Assembly (NCBI GenBank): GCA_001931905.2
Contig: MSJI02000265.1
Location: forward strand, 1 to 63,535
From: Cladosporium sp. IMV 00045
Lineage: Eukaryota > Ascomycota > Dothideomycetes > Cladosporiales > Cladosporiaceae
Direction: 5' to 3'
Length of the DNA stretch: 63,535 nucleotides
In this document: positions 23,011 to 34,533 of the stretch, in pieces
Position numbering within the stretch: position 1 is the stretch's first letter
How the letters are laid out: every line of letters starts with the position of its first letter
Position numbers and translations under genes: made by a program
The notes under the pieces: generated by a model
Seen by the model: the letters and a program-made list of their open reading frames with translations, nothing else
Database searches by the model: none
Told to the model about the DNA's origin: nothing

Positions 23011-26000
23011 TCATTTCCTGAAAACGCTCCCAGCACTGCTTCCCGTAAAACTGCTGACCTTACTACTAACCCAACTACCACTACTGCTCATCCAATCCGG
23101 CAGAGAGAAACTACTCGCCTGTCCGCCCTTCCAAGTACTCATGCCATTCTTACTGCTCTGCGTGGCCGAATTCTCCTCCGACTTCGCACCCCATTTCACC
23201 TTACCCTCAATAATCGAGTGGACGATATTGATAATACCAAACGTGCTGGATCCAATAGCGCGGAAGAGGGCCAGCGCAGCCACACTCCACAGAATGATCT
23301 TGAGGTAGTAATTCTCGCCAATACTGTCAGTCGGGTAAGCCTCGCTGACGGCCATGACGAGCACGGCGTTGCAGCACATCCAGACGATGACGACGTACGT
23401 GCGCACCGCGCGGTAGTAGTCTTCCTGGATCTGGGTTTGGTTGGGGCCCGGGGCGGGGACTTCGACGCGGTCGCGCAGGTTGCGCAGCGCCTCGTCGTAG
23501 CCGCTGTCGATGTCGAGTTGCTCCGAGGGCATTTCCAGCTCGACGACGCCGGATTTGGAACCTTTGGCGACGCCCAGGTCGGTTTTGGACGAGTTGTCGC
23601 CTTTCGTGCCCCACGAGACGTCGTGGGCGTTGCAGAAGGCGTAGACTTGCAGGGTGCAGATGTAGGAGGGGAGGAGGGCGAAGTATTGTGCGCTGGAGGT
23701 GAACATGTGCCAGGGGTCGAGGTACAGGAAGGACATGATGAAGTACAGGCCGATGGTGGAGAGGGTGGAGACGATCATGTTGGTGAAGAGGTTGTTGCCG
23801 AGACCAATGTCGTCGTCGCCTGTGAGCTGGATCACTACGACGTAAAGGGCGCAGAAGGTCGTGTATGCCATGATGATGCCGTATGTTATCATACTGCCCA
23901 AATACATTCTCTTGGATCCTTGCGGTCTGTTGCCCATGGAGAGGATGAATTGCATCATGATGAGCAGAATGCAAGTATACCTGAGGATGTAGAAAATGAC
24001 TTCGCCGATGTTGTGACCGAAGGGATCGATCTTGTCGTCTGCCAGCGAGCCAGCGATGAAGTAGAAGGTCAGGTAGAAGTTGCCGAGAGAGAAGAACGTG
24101 AACAGCAGATTGATGAGCTGGTAGACGAATTCGATGTGCAGCAGCACTTTGCGTATGAATGTGTGATCGGTCTTCCAGACCTGGCTAAAGTGAAGAAGAG
24201 AGTAGACAGCTGCGAAGAAGGCACCGTTGAGCCAACGACGACGCTGGGAGATGAATTCCGGCACGGCGTCTGGTACATCAGTCTCTCCGACAGCGCTCTT
24301 CACATACTTCAGCACCCATCTTTCGTTACGTTTGGCGACAAGCTCCCAACAAAGAATACGGTCCTCGGCGAGGTACATGTTTGCAGTAAACACATCAGCG
24401 TCTTGGCCGTGGAGCGTTTCTCCCTTGAAGTACTGGCTGAGAGGTCCGTGGCCATTCTCATCGTTCTGCAGGGCGTGGTAACGATAGGCACTGAGCGCAC
24501 CAGGCAACACCGTAATGTATCCGAAGACCGATTCCAGAGGCTTATCCAGGATGTTCGACATTTTGTATTCGAAGTTTTGACTGGCAACCAGAGGATTGAG
24601 CAGAGCACTCCAAGCCTTGCCCTTGGCTGCCTTGATCTCTCCAGCAGCGCCTGCAACACTCGAGTCTCTGTCAAAGGCCTTCCATAGATGATAAAGCGAG
24701 TCATCGCCAGGCTTGGTACCGACATCGAGAAGAATGCAAACGTTGGGGTTCAAAGCACGACCGAATGCATTGAAGAACCAACGATGGCTGTTGAGCTTCT
24801 TCAAGTTCTTCTCTTTCAAGCAGAATATCATCTGGCAAGGCACGATACCCCTTTCCGCGCCCTTAAACTTCAGATCGGAGTCGAGAGACACTTGCGTCGT
24901 GTATTCGTAAACGTGCGCCGCGACTTCCTTCTGGTTGACTTGGTTTTTCGCAATACCCTCCTGGTAGCAGCCCATAGCCGCGAGAGCGTCCAGAGTTCGA
25001 GGGTGGACTTTAGAACGGCCGTCTGAGATGATGCAGACAACGATCTTCTGCCAGCCATCCTTGCCCCAGGTGCGAGACTTCGATCTACTGCAGAAATGCG
25101 CGATATTGCGCATCACGCCGTGCATGGTGCGGGTGAAGTCGATTTCGTTCTCGTTGTACATGGTGATACAGATGAGAAGCTCCGTGTCTCGCGAGGTGTA
25201 TCCAATGTTTTGTCGCAGTTTGTAGCCTCTGTCCACGAAATCGTTGGGGTCGCAGGTGACGGCCGTGTATCGCATGTGTGTGAATTCAACATCGTCGCGA
25301 CGAGGCAAGAATGAATACAAAATCGTGGGAATCTTGCACTCGAGAATGAGTTCACCGTTGATAAGCCTGACTTCCTTCTTCTCCAGTTGCGCTTCTCTCG
25401 CGCCACGCCTCTCTTGCTTGCCGGTCGGAGCGGGACCGTACAACTCGTTATCGATGTCTTTCTCGTCGTACAGAGACTCGGTGAAAGTAGACTCTGACAT
25501 GTAGCTGTCTCTTTCTCGCAAGTCCGGGCGAGACCGGGTGTCGTCATCATCTCGTGACACAAATGGATCATCGTCGTCTCCCTCGATGGGAATTGTTGTC
25601 ATATCGGGATCCTTGTCGCCTTCTGACGGCAGAGGCCTTCCTCCAGCAAACAAAGGTTGTGGGGGAAGTGGGCGCTTTGGCGAGCCTCCGTATTGTGTTG
25701 AGGGTGTTCCTGGCCGTGGGCTTCCGTTGATGTCCGCTGGCTCAAAAGGTACGCTACTGGGCGGTGGTCTGGTGTATTCGGCCGATACTCTGGATGGAGA
25801 GTAGGACATGCTTCGGTATTCGGATCCTCTCGATGACGGTCTCTGTGTAGTGGCATCTGGGTAGTATGCGGACGGCGCATATGAAGGGGTGAAAGATGAA
25901 GGAGCATAAGTCGACGGCTCCGCGGCGCGAGGTCCAAGGTCTGGCGCATTGTCCAAGATCGAGGTTCCTCTCGAAGATGGCCGGCCAGTCGCAGAGGCGG

Positions 26001-26487
26001 GTTGGTATGCTCGTGAAGGAGGGCTAGGTCTGTGGGAAGGGGAGGGTAAGTCTGGAGAGCTTTTGCCTTGGGAGAAGCGAACTTTCAATGGCCGTTTGCG
26101 AGTCCCGGACGATCCGACTGCGCTGGAGGCGGAACCTTTGACAGTGTGCCGACGGCCGTCCAGTTGTTCGTCGTCGGGCGACACCTGGCTGCTGACAGCC
26201 GTCGGGGTATCGTCGTCTCCTCGTTGCGCCAAATCGGCCGTCGTTGAAAGATCGGACAGGGAAACTAACGGTCTGGTTGGGCTGGTGTCGGCGGCCCTTG
26301 CGAAGCGCTGTCGCGCGGCTTCGAATGCGTCGTTGGCTCTGGCGCGAGCGTCTGAACGTGGCGATGGTCTTGTTGGCGATGTGTTGTCTGTGCCGGGCAA
26401 GAGACGCATGCTCGCTCCGTGTGTTGATGGGGACTCGTCCTCATAGCCTGGAGGCGGCCCATAGCCAGGCGGCGAGTTTGGGTCCAT
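23011..26487 (-). CDS. chsB: Class III chitin synthase, copy 1
   Basis: Single exon, 1158 aa. Residues 1 to about 360 are Pro/Ser-rich and look disordered, which makes this longer than the about 900 aa usual for class III. The Chitin_synth_1N region follows ([20 protein letters not shown], about 370-390), then the catalytic GT2 domain with [21 protein letters not shown], the [10 protein letters not shown] block near residue 709 and the QRRRWLNG product-channel motif near 747. Five to seven membrane helices lie between about 770 and 1000, with two more near 1050-1110. The enzyme polymerises UDP-GlcNAc into cell-wall chitin at hyphal tips; class III enzymes are typical of filamentous fungi. I count 16 amino-acid differences from copy 2, eight of them in the N-terminal disordered region. 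Same strand as SPT8. Confidence 0.93.
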   Translation of the reverse strand: MDPNSPPGYGPPPGYEDESPSTHGASMRLLPGTDNTSPTRPSPRSDARARANDAFEAARQRFARAADTSPTRPLVSLSDLSTTADLAQRGDDDTPTAVSSQVSPDDEQLDGRRHTVKGSASSAVGSSGTRKRPLKVRFSQGKSSPDLPSPSHRPSPPSRAYQPASATGRPSSRGTSILDNAPDLGPRAAEPSTYAPSSFTPSYAPSAYYPDATTQRPSSRGSEYRSMSYSPSRVSAEYTRPPPSSVPFEPADINGSPRPGTPSTQYGGSPKRPLPPQPLFAGGRPLPSEGDKDPDMTTIPIEGDDDDPFVSRDDDDTRSRPDLRERDSYMSESTFTESLYDEKDIDNELYGPAPTGKQERRGAREAQLEKKEVRLINGELILECKIPTILYSFLPRRDDVEFTHMRYTAVTCDPNDFVDRGYKLRQNIGYTSRDTELLICITMYNENEIDFTRTMHGVMRNIAHFCSRSKSRTWGKDGWQKIVVCIISDGRSKVHPRTLDALAAMGCYQEGIAKNQVNQKEVAAHVYEYTTQVSLDSDLKFKGAERGIVPCQMIFCLKEKNLKKLNSHRWFFNAFGRALNPNVCILLDVGTKPGDDSLYHLWKAFDRDSSVAGAAGEIKAAKGKAWSALLNPLVASQNFEYKMSNILDKPLESVFGYITVLPGALSAYRYHALQNDENGHGPLSQYFKGETLHGQDADVFTANMYLAEDRILCWELVAKRNERWVLKYVKSAVGETDVPDAVPEFISQRRRWLNGAFFAAVYSLLHFSQVWKTDHTFIRKVLLHIEFVYQLINLLFTFFSLGNFYLTFYFIAGSLADDKIDPFGHNIGEVIFYILRYTCILLIMMQFILSMGNRPQGSKRMYLGSMITYGIIMAYTTFCALYVVVIQLTGDDDIGLGNNLFTNMIVSTLSTIGLYFIMSFLYLDPWHMFTSSAQYFALLPSYICTLQVYAFCNAHDVSWGTKGDNSSKTDLGVAKGSKSGVVELEMPSEQLDIDSGYDEALRNLRDRVEVPAPGPNQTQIQEDYYRAVRTYVVIVWMCCNAVLVMAVSEAYPTDSIGENYYLKIILWSVAALALFRAIGSSTFGIINIVHSIIEGKVKWGAKSEENSATQSSKNGMSTWKGGQASSFSLPDWMSSSGSWVSSKVSSFTGSSAGSVFRK

Positions 26488-27145
26488 TGTAGCGAATAAA
26501 ATGGATTACGAAAGTATTTATGCGGACATGTCGTGATCAAGTGATAGTGTAGTGATTTGAACCTCGAACAGACGATGAGCGTCAGCAGTTCAATGTGTGT
26601 GATGAGACTGCACCAACTACATGTATGTCAAGCCGTGTTTGATCGATGCAAACAAATGGTTGCTAGGGAAGATCGCACGGCCCATCTGTGCGACAGCCAC
26701 TCACAGAAAGTCGCGGCGCCGATCAAGCGAACTTCGGGACTACTAGCCGCGTGAAACCTGAGCACCAAGCCAATAACGTATATTAACGGCCTCCATAAAA
26801 CGGCTGGACCGGCATAATCCCACGGGGTCTGGTTGCAAATCATGCAATTAGACCAGGGCAGAGATATTCCCACGGATCGACTAACTGGAGAAGGAGGACG
26901 CAAAGGAATCAAGAATTAATAATTCGATTCTTCTAGGAATACCAATCTCTCTGTCTGCGCCTTCGAATAGTACAAAAAGGCGCAGAGTAACTCTCTCAAA
27001 ACAAACAACCTCTCCAAATCAGAAAACAGTCCGTCCCAGGGTATCAGTATGAACAAGCGCCGCTATATTTAGAAACCCCATCCAAACTTTCTGTACTTTG
27101 TCACCTCTCATACCGTGCGCACGCTACGCCGTTGAGGTCACGACA
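26488..27145. other. Promoter region of chitin synthase copy 1
   Basis: No gene. It lies between the 3' end of SPT8 and the start of the chitin synthase gene, both on the minus strand. Nearly the same sequence is found at 40170-40838. Conserved stretches include a palindrome-like segment near 26640-26720 and a GTATATTAACGG segment near 26777. Confidence 0.5.
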
Positions 27146-29281
27146 CTACTTGTGCCACACGCCGTTCGCGTCTTGAATGCCAATTTCGTATCCGAGCAGC
27201 ACCTCGGTACCGCCGCCTTCCCAGCCGCGGTTCCCTGCTGCTGAAAGCATGAAGCGGCAGGTCGGGTCGACATAGATGGACGAGATGACTCCGCCGCGGT
27301 GTCCGGGGACGATTGTGAAGGGGACGGTGCGGTGGCGAGCTGCTTCGGTCTGTGCGACGTCGTAGATGCGAAGAATGTCGTTTGAAGCGCTGTGAGAGGT
27401 CAAGAGTTAGAAAGTGACAAAAGAGCTGTATGGACAGGTGATGACTTACCACACGAGATGGCGCTTGTTGGGCATTGCTCGAACTGCGTATACTGGACCA
27501 CTGCCGGCCTGAAACTTGAAGTTGCGATGAGCTTCGCTCCGCTTGCTGCCAAGATGGTGGATCGAGTATTCGTCTACCGAGCAGTTGCGACGACCAGCGT
27601 AGATGAAATTGCCATCGGGGCTCCAGCAAGCTCCTGTACACCAAGGTGGAGTACCTCCTTGCGGCACAATAGTGGCGATTGGCGACTGCATTCGACGGTC
27701 CCAGATGCGCAGAGTTCCGTCTTGAGAGGCATCGAGGAATGTAGATTCGCTTTGAGGAGGCAGGTCTGCGGCTGACTTCTCCTCTTCGTTTGTTGGAGGT
27801 GCGGTAAGAGGCTCGTCGGAATGTGGGAGGCCATTGGTGAGTGGGCTTGCAGGTTTTGAGGTGGACTCCGCAGGCTGCCCATTGGGTTGGTCTTCATTTT
27901 CCTTTGCTGGAGATCCTGCCGCTTCGTCCTTGCTGTCCTGAGTCTCTTCTGGTTGTTCGGGAGCCTGGACAGGACCGCCACTTCCCATGCCACTCATTTC
28001 AGTGTCGAGCTCTCCTGGCGCATCGTCTTCTTGCAATCCACTCGTCAGCGCTCTGGTTAGTTCATCATCGTCGTCAAACACGTTGTCTGCTCCTGAACCG
28101 CCAGCATTCCCAGAGTCTTCACCAAACAGCGATCCATGGTCTTCGCCAAAGAGACTACCTGTGGGCGATCCCATAGCATCTTCCTCGCTCTCCTTGTTGT
28201 CGATACCGTTTGAAAGGTGGCCATTGGTAAAAGGGGCGTCGTTGTTGCTCGAGAAAGTGCCGTTAGTTGGCTCTGGTAGACTGTCGGCAACCTCAGGCAC
28301 CGGCAAGTCACTCATTGGCCGTACCTCTATGGCACTAATTTGGCCTCCAGCACCCTTGAACGACCGCCTAACCTTGCCAGTATTGAGATCCCAGTCGTGT
28401 ATAGTCTTATCCCAGCTACCCGAAAGAAAGCTCTTCTCGTCTTGCGATAAGCTCAACACGGAGACTGCGCTTGTATGCTCTTTTAGTGTTGTAATGCGGG
28501 TGCCAGCTTGGTGTCTGCAGGTCTGCAAGTTGATTCCTCCGCTTTCGAGACCGGACAAAAGCCATACTGCTTGGTTTTGTACAGCGAGGGAGTATACAGG
28601 CGATGTCCATTTGCTTTCATCCGCAGCTGGTGGAGTCCGAACCACAGGCTCTTCGTTTTCCCAATATGTTACGAGTGAGCCAGCCTTCATCACGCTGTCC
28701 ACAAAGGGGTGCTTTTGCGCGACCGTCAAAGGCACCTTGCCATTTACAGTGTCAACCCAGTTGTACATTCGCACATAACCATCCGTGCCGCCGCTGAATA
28801 CCCAGCGCATGTCTGGTGTGGCCGCGACAGCATTAATTGATGTGCTTTGTGGTGCTGCCATTGTAGGAACAATGTCGTAAGCTTGTGCGTTGAGCGCCTC
28901 TGTGCGCGTAGGCGGTACGAAAGGTGTCGCGATCGCGCCAGCCGGCGATCTTGTCCCGCGCGGTGAGGGTGAAGTTAAGACGACAGCCGGGTTAGGTGGG
29001 CGTTCTGTTCTACTCGAAGGGCGCTGTGGCTGACTTGCACGTCGCGAAGGGGTGTCTGGCTCGTTCTGATCTCCTTCGTCGTCCTCGTCGTTGTCGTTGT
29101 CATTATCGTCATTGTCGTCGTCCTCATCGTCATCGCCGTTCTCCTCGTCGTCCTGCTCTTGCTCCTGGTCCTGATCCTGATCCTGGTCGTCGTTCGGCTC
29201 GTTTACATCTTCCATCTCTTCATCCTCGTCCTCCTCCCCTGAGCCAGCAGTGGGATCCATGTCATCGTCGAAAGAAACCAT
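27146..29281 (-). CDS. spt8: SAGA subunit Spt8 (WD40), copy 1
   Basis: Exons are 29281-27450 and 27389-27146, giving 691 aa. The N-terminus is a tract of about 70 Asp/Glu/Asn/Gln residues (about 12-72), followed by a basic-Pro linker and WD40 repeats (INAVAATPDMRWVFSGGTDGYVRMYNW, VLSLSQDEKSFLSGSWDKTIHDWDL, FLDASQDGTLRIWDRR, IVPGHRGGVISSIYVDPTCRFMLSAAGNRGWEG). A long acidic insertion separates the middle blades. Spt8 is the SAGA subunit that contacts TBP, so it acts at promoters in the nucleus. The intron splits a Cys codon after HLVW and the exons rejoin in phase. In exon 1 I count nine residue differences from copy 2; the shared part of exon 2 is identical. Divergently transcribed from the helicase gene across about 1.4 kb. 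Confidence 0.92.
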
Positions 29282-30649
29282 GTTTGCGCCGAGTAGATGG
29301 CGAGAAATTTATGCGATCGCGGGTAGGTAGGTATTATGTCGGGAAGGTAGATGTCGAAGCCGGGGAGGTGTAGCGATGCGCCTGCGGGACGCGCTTCCTG
29401 AAAGTTGCTTCCCTATTGTCTCGGAAATTGCGCGCGTGTATATGTTGTGAGGAGGCACATGCGCTTGCCAGGTAGCGGGTGTGCTCGGTGATCGCGTGTA
29501 GTCGTCCTGAATGGGAGGTCGAAAGCCGAAGATGCTCGAGCGCATTTAGCTCCGACGACCCTCAGCAGCCAAAAGCTCAAGCACTTTCTCCGCACCTCGC
29601 ACCCGGTCCGCAGAGCCGCACTTTAGTTCCAGGGAGGCTGTTAGCACTGTTTGTCATCACTTCATTGACATGAACGTCGTTCGAGGGAGTCAATAGAGCC
29701 TGCTGTCTCTCCGCGCTTTATCCAGCTTTTATCTGTGAAAATGCCAGGTCTGGAGAGCATTGTTTGCTGCGTCATTCAACCAGCTCCAGCAGCACAGTAT
29801 CGGCCTTTGTTGGACAGGGATGTCACCTGCCGGAGAGGGGGTTCTTGAAGGTACCGAAGATCACAAATGATTCGAGTGGCTGTGAGAATGGGTCTTGTAG
29901 CTGCATGAATGTCAGTGGGCGGATTTGATGGCAGACAGGCGGCCGATGAGCCTGTCGCTGCTCTCCAGACATCAGCTACAAGTTGAGGGATGCATCGCTT
30001 CGGATAGTAGGCTCACAGGCAGACTACCTTCGTGAAAGAGATCGGGAGCAACAGAAATCAGCGTGAGGAGCTGACTGGCCTGTTGAGATATGCAGAAACA
30101 ACGATTGTAGGTCTCTTCTCCCGCCTCACGTTAGATCAAGTCGAATGGAGCTAATTCACCGTCAAGCACAATCTTGCGATGCTCGTATGTTCTAATATCA
30201 ACACATATCGAATGTATTGCTTCTCCGTATGCACGCTCGGGCTACGTGATGCTATCATCAGCCTCATTGACGCTTCAATGCTCCTTCCCGCTGAGGTGCA
30301 GACCGCTCCTTCCTTCTTTCGTTTGTTTGTGCTTGCCGCCAACGCAAACACGCCACCTTCGTCTCGCAGCTTATCAAGGCCAGTGAGCCTCCTCCTCAAC
30401 CTTTCCCTTCTCTCTCTCCTTCACATCATCTTATTCATTATCTTTGGCGCAGTCGGCCGCACCACATGCACTACTGCGCTCCCCAAGAACAACAACTCGT
30501 TTGCACGTGCTGCATTTGCACGTGCTTTGCGTCTTTCCTTCACTCAGAGCGCCTGTCTTCATCAAACTGAAGCACCGCGCTTCACCCATCTTCTCGTCAC
30601 ATTCATCCTCCTCCTTTTCTCTTCCTCCGACTTCCTCGCTCTTTTCGCC
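29282..30649. other. Bidirectional promoter region SPT8/helicase, copy 1
   Basis: No gene recognised. Divergent SPT8 (minus) and helicase (plus) genes share this 1.37 kb. It is collinear with 42975-44358 in the second block. The last 250 bases are CT-rich, as in fungal core promoters. The frame running into the helicase start (30179-30650) has no recognisable content and is probably leader sequence. Confidence 0.5.
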
Positions 30650-32850
30650 ATGAACGACAACCTGCTCGAAAAGTTCGAGCTGGCGAAGCGCTCGAAGAGA
30701 GGGAATCGGGACAATAAAGAAACGGCCGATGTGTGGCTTCTCCCACCGAAGCTGAATGCGAGCGTTCGCGAGTATTACCAACCGACCAGAAAGCCTGCAG
30801 ATGCAGGTTCGTGGCTGGATCGCCCAGAGCTGCCCACCACGGCCGAGATCCTGGACGACGATGGAGACGGCTCTTCGACCTCAGATGTCGTTGAGATTGT
30901 TCCAAACCGTGCAGAGGGCGCATGGGAGTCCAAAGGTCAGTTCCAAGTCATCCTACACGGTCGTGAGGCATGCTGACACCAATACAGAAGCATATCTATC
31001 CGCGCAATATGAGTTGCTCCGGGAGGACGCACTGCGTCCGCTCAGAGACGCCATTTGTCTTGTTCGGAAGGACCCCGATCAGAATGAGGACTCATTCAGC
31101 GGCTCCATTGGCATCTATCAAGATGTACGCACACCGCGCCTTCACTCGAACCAGAACTCCAAGCTAACAGGCCTTAGGTGTATATCAGAGCAGTTGTCTG
31201 CTCTACTCGAGGCATCGCTTTGAGAGTCACTTTCAGCACCTTTCGCGCGCAGAAGAAGATTCTATGGGAGCAGTCCAAGCGCCTCATCAGCGGCAGCCTT
31301 GTTGTCCTCACACCTGCCTCGGACATGTTCAAAACCAAAGCCATCGTTGCCACGGTCGCAGCGCGCCCGCTTGCTGCCCTAATACAAGACCCCCCGGAGA
31401 TCGACTTGTTCGTCGCACGCGCGGGAGACCTGGAGATTGACCCAGCAATGAAGTTTGTCATGGTCGAAGAGCGCTCCGGCTATTACGAAGCAGAGAGACA
31501 CACCCTGCTCGCTCTTCAAAAGATGGCCACAGAGAAGTTCCCGATGGCCGAGCATCTTGTCCAAGCGGAGTCACATGTTTCAGAGCCAGCCCTTTTGAAA
31601 GAGAATCCGATCATGAACATGAGTGGCGTCTTCACCAACAACAAGCACGAGACGTATGACAATGTCGACACCATTAGGGGCTGGCCGACAAACCCTCAAA
31701 GCGAGCTTGACAAGTCCCAGACCACAGCTTTGTGTCGCATCCTGACGAAGAAGTTGGCCATTGTCCAAGGTCCACCAGGTACTGGAAAAACGTTTGTCTC
31801 GGTGCAGTCCCTCAGGGTGATGCTTGCCAACATGAAGCCTGGAGATCCACCCATCATCGTGACTTGCCAGACCAATCACGCGCTTGACCAGCTTCTCCGT
31901 CACATCGCTAAGTTCGAAGGGGAGTTTGTTCGTCTTGGTGGTCGGTCGAAAGACAGAGATGTCATCAAAAAGCGCACCCTTTACGAGGTGCGTGCCTCAG
32001 AGTCGAACAACCCGCTTCCTGGAAATGCCAGTCTTCCAGCAAAGAGGAAGATGAAAGACATCGAGAAGGAGATCATCGGGATCCTTACGCCCCTGCTCGC
32101 AGACAAGAAGAGTGTCATTGGTCACCGCCTTCTGGAGGAACTGAAATTGCTCACAACTCGTCAAGCCGATTCTCTGGAAGCTGGTGCATCGCAGTGGGTT
32201 CAGAGCACTCTAAGAAACCCAAACGAGGCACGCTCACCTCTCACGGTCTGGCTTGGTCGTAACCTTGAGGCAGTACAACGTCCAGGAGAGTCTCAAGAGT
32301 TTGGGTTCGATCTGGAGGAAGCTGACCTGGAGTACGAGCAGCTCAGGGAGATCGAGGCTGAGAACTTTGCCAAAGATGACGAAGAGTTTGACCAGTTGAG
32401 CGGCGTGTCCTATGCCGTTGCTGACCACTATACGGGACACAAGAGCGCAAGCATGACAGCGCAAAAGCTCAAGGATTGCCTGGAGACCGAAGACTTGTGG
32501 ACAATCCCGGAACACGCTCGCGGAGCGGTGTATCGTCACCTACAGGAAGAAGCGAAGAAGTGCATTCGCAACAGTCTGCGCGAAAAGGCAAAGGTGTACG
32601 ATGAACAAGCACGCCTTCGTCGTATTGGTGGCTGGGAGAAGGATGAAACCATCCTCAAAAAGCAAAAGATCATCGGGCTCACTACGACTGGCTTCAGCAA
32701 GTATCGAGGTCTGATATCCGCACTCAAGCCAAGAGTTGTGCTGATCGAAGAAGCTGCTGAGACGCTGGAAGCGCCCGTCGCTGCCACTTGTGTTCCGTCA
32801 ATCCAACAGCTGATCCTCGTCGGTGATCACCAACAACTTCGCCCACACTG
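30650..32850 (+). CDS. SF1 helicase, ZNFX1/SAD-3/Hrr1 type, copy 1 (3' end in gap)
   Basis: Exons are 30650-30935, 30988-31124 and 31178-32850 (cut by the gap). The exon junctions rejoin in phase exactly as in the complete second copy. Visible helicase motifs: I (QGPPGTGKTF), Ia (CQTNHALDQLL), II (LIEEAAETLEA) and the GDHQQLRP motif III, where the gap begins. The C-terminal motifs V-VI and the NF-X1 zinc fingers are missing only because of the gap. The family is UPF1-like SF1 helicases with NF-X1 fingers; S. pombe Hrr1 and Neurospora SAD-3 act in RNA silencing. Few differences from copy 2, for example three base substitutions in the last 290 bases. Confidence 0.87.
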
Positions 32851-32870
32851 NNNNNNNNNNNNNNNNNNNN
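32851..32870. other. Assembly gap 2 (20 N)
   Basis: Exactly 20 N. The left flank breaks inside helicase exon 3 at a position equal to 46559 in the complete copy. The right flank starts inside a THP3-like exon on the opposite strand. Neither gene can be completed from the sequence across the gap, so the join is unlikely to be a true 20-bp distance. Confidence 0.95.
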
Positions 32871-34051
32871 GCAACGCTCTCCATTTGTTTCTCTGCTGTA
32901 GTTAGATCCGCCAAGACATCGTTCATGTCCGTCCGGTTGCACGTGTAGATGAAATAAAGAATTCGGTACGCAGTGAACTCATCGCGTCGGCCATTTAGAC
33001 CCAACTTATACAGTGCCCGCAGTTGCGTCTGGCACTGATTGTACTCACCGAGGTCTCCTATCTCCAGGGCAATCCGAGCATGAGCTTCGTACACGCGCAC
33101 AGTAAATTCGGTCTTGACATGCTGGACGGTCAGATCCTGGCGCAGCGATTTGAATTGGTCGCAAGCATAAGAGTACTTGTGCTCGGTCTTCCACTTCTTG
33201 CGCAGCAAAGCAAACATTTCCTCTAGGATGGGAACAGGTCGGACATCTTCGGGTTTCGGTGCAGACGTCAGGCGGAAGTAATTCTTCTCAAGCTTCTGGC
33301 AGGTGCCAATCACAGGGCCGGTGGGATTTTCTGAGGAAGCCGGGGTGTCGTCACGTGATCTGGATGGAGAGGATACGGGAGATATGTGACCAAAGCGCTG
33401 CCGCCGTCTCTCCAACGCATCGCTGTTCTTGCCGTGGGCCAGATCATCCTGGAAAGATTTGGCCTTCTTCTGCTTCTTCTCCGAGTTCTTGCTTTTGCTG
33501 CCAGTGATGCGGTCCTCCAGACCACGCTTGTTCTTCTTCCAAGGGGGCGTCACTGGTTCACGATCCGGGATTTCGAGATCTGCGCTCTTGCGCTTCTTGC
33601 TAGCATCGATGGAAAGGGGGTGGGATGAGTAGCCGTTCATGTTAGTGAGGGGTGCGCTTTGCGCGGAGGCAGCGCGTTGGCGTTCTGCCATGATCAATTG
33701 CTGTGGTGTAGGGTACGTGCTCCAATCTATAGTGTCGAGTTGACCGGCTTCCTGTACCTTTGGCAGGAAAGAGATAAGGTATTCGCGCCACTCGGGGTCG
33801 GTGATGCCTTGTATCGCACTTTCAGGTGCGAACGCACGCTGAACCCAGTCTCTGATCGGTTGTGACCATGGAGACGCAGATTTCGCTCCTGAAGGTTGAG
33901 GCTCTGGCTTGCTTTGAGGTTCTTTTTTGAGCGTGTGGCGCGCTTGAACCGGCGTATACGCCGGTTGCATACGGGAAGCCATCAGGGTGAATAAAGGCGC
34001 GTGCGTTGAAAGAGCGCTGCCCTCCGTGGAAAGTGAGGTCTGTGATGACAC
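32871..34051 (-). CDS. thp3: Thp3-like SAC3/GANP-domain protein, copy C (3' end in gap)
   Basis: This copy has the 5' part that copy A lacks: an N-terminus with a Pro/Lys/Gln-rich region (MQPAYTPVQARHTLKKEPQ), then an IRDWVQRAFAP and LISFLPKVQEAGQL segment and the basic nuclear region. It is cut at the gap within the SAC3/GANP domain. Two candidate starts exist, 34051 and the in-frame ATG at 33982; the second gives the more family-like start. Together with copy A the full protein would be a little over 500 aa. The gene is divergent from VPS36. Confidence 0.85.
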
Positions 34052-34533
34052 GTGAATCAGACTCGAGCAGTCAACGAGACAAGTATGCTGCTTCTCTCAA
34101 CAGAGCGTGGCGCGTGCAGGTAGATGGCGCGATATGGATGCGGTGTGTGTGAGAGTGGATGGTCTTTCAAAGGGGAAAGGCAAGCGCGGTGTGATCTTAC
34201 CAACCCGCCAAGCCGTGATGATGACTTAGCGGCGTAACGTGACCTCAACTTTACTACGGAGGCCGTCGATGCCTTGCTGTTATCTACCTACTCTGGCCCA
34301 AGGCAAGTGTATCAGTGCAGCTGCTTAATATACCTATGGTACTTCTTTCGCTATTGTTATAATAGCTTTGATCGGGCGGGCCGCATGACCCGTGGCATAC
34401 GAAGATCCGCATTCTCTAACGCCCTGTCCGGAGACCTGCATTTGCATCTGCCTTGACCCGGCTTCAAAGATACCGGCTTCTAACTGGCAATCTGGAACGC
34501 CTCATCACGATACTACAGTCCAAATGTGTCTGA
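34052..34533. other. Shared promoter region THP3/VPS36
   Basis: No gene. Divergent promoter between the minus-strand THP3-like gene and plus-strand VPS36. There is an AT-rich stretch with TATGGTACTTC and TTGTTATAATAG near 34330-34365. Confidence 0.5.

Larger units (their letters stand above)
22865..32850. repeat. Duplicated block, copy 1 (CHS3-SPT8-helicase)
   Basis: This stretch matches 36548-46559 in order, strand and intergenic sequence. Coordinate offsets grow only from 13682 (CHS) to 13693 (SPT8) to 13709 (helicase), so net indels over 10 kb are under 30 bp. Left of about 22865 the two copies are unrelated (ABC transporter here, VPS36 there). The right end is the assembly gap, so the true extent is unknown. 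It could be homeologous chromosomes placed on one scaffold, haplotypes, or a segmental duplication. Confidence 0.9.

Noticed and set aside
22879..24687. 602-codon plus-strand frame opposite chitin synthase copy 1
   Set aside because: It is antisense to a highly conserved coding region. In the second block the same strand is split into shorter frames (36900-37379 and 37389-38708), so the frame is not kept by selection. Acidic repetitive composition is what antisense of this gene would give.
26545..26575. Possible tRNA B box (GGTTCAAATC on the minus strand), also at 40240-40270
   Set aside because: No matching A box and no cloverleaf around it. The match is short and lies in a conserved promoter copy.
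27987..28778. 263-codon plus-strand frame opposite Spt8 (also at 41680-42471)
   Set aside because: Present in both copies only because Spt8 itself is conserved. Ser-rich sequence without motifs; Spt8 on the minus strand explains all conservation.
17562..32870. A mobile element or cassette bounded by the two gaps
   Set aside because: No transposase, integrase, terminal repeats or target duplication seen. The interval is ordinary housekeeping genes and is better explained as a separate contig.
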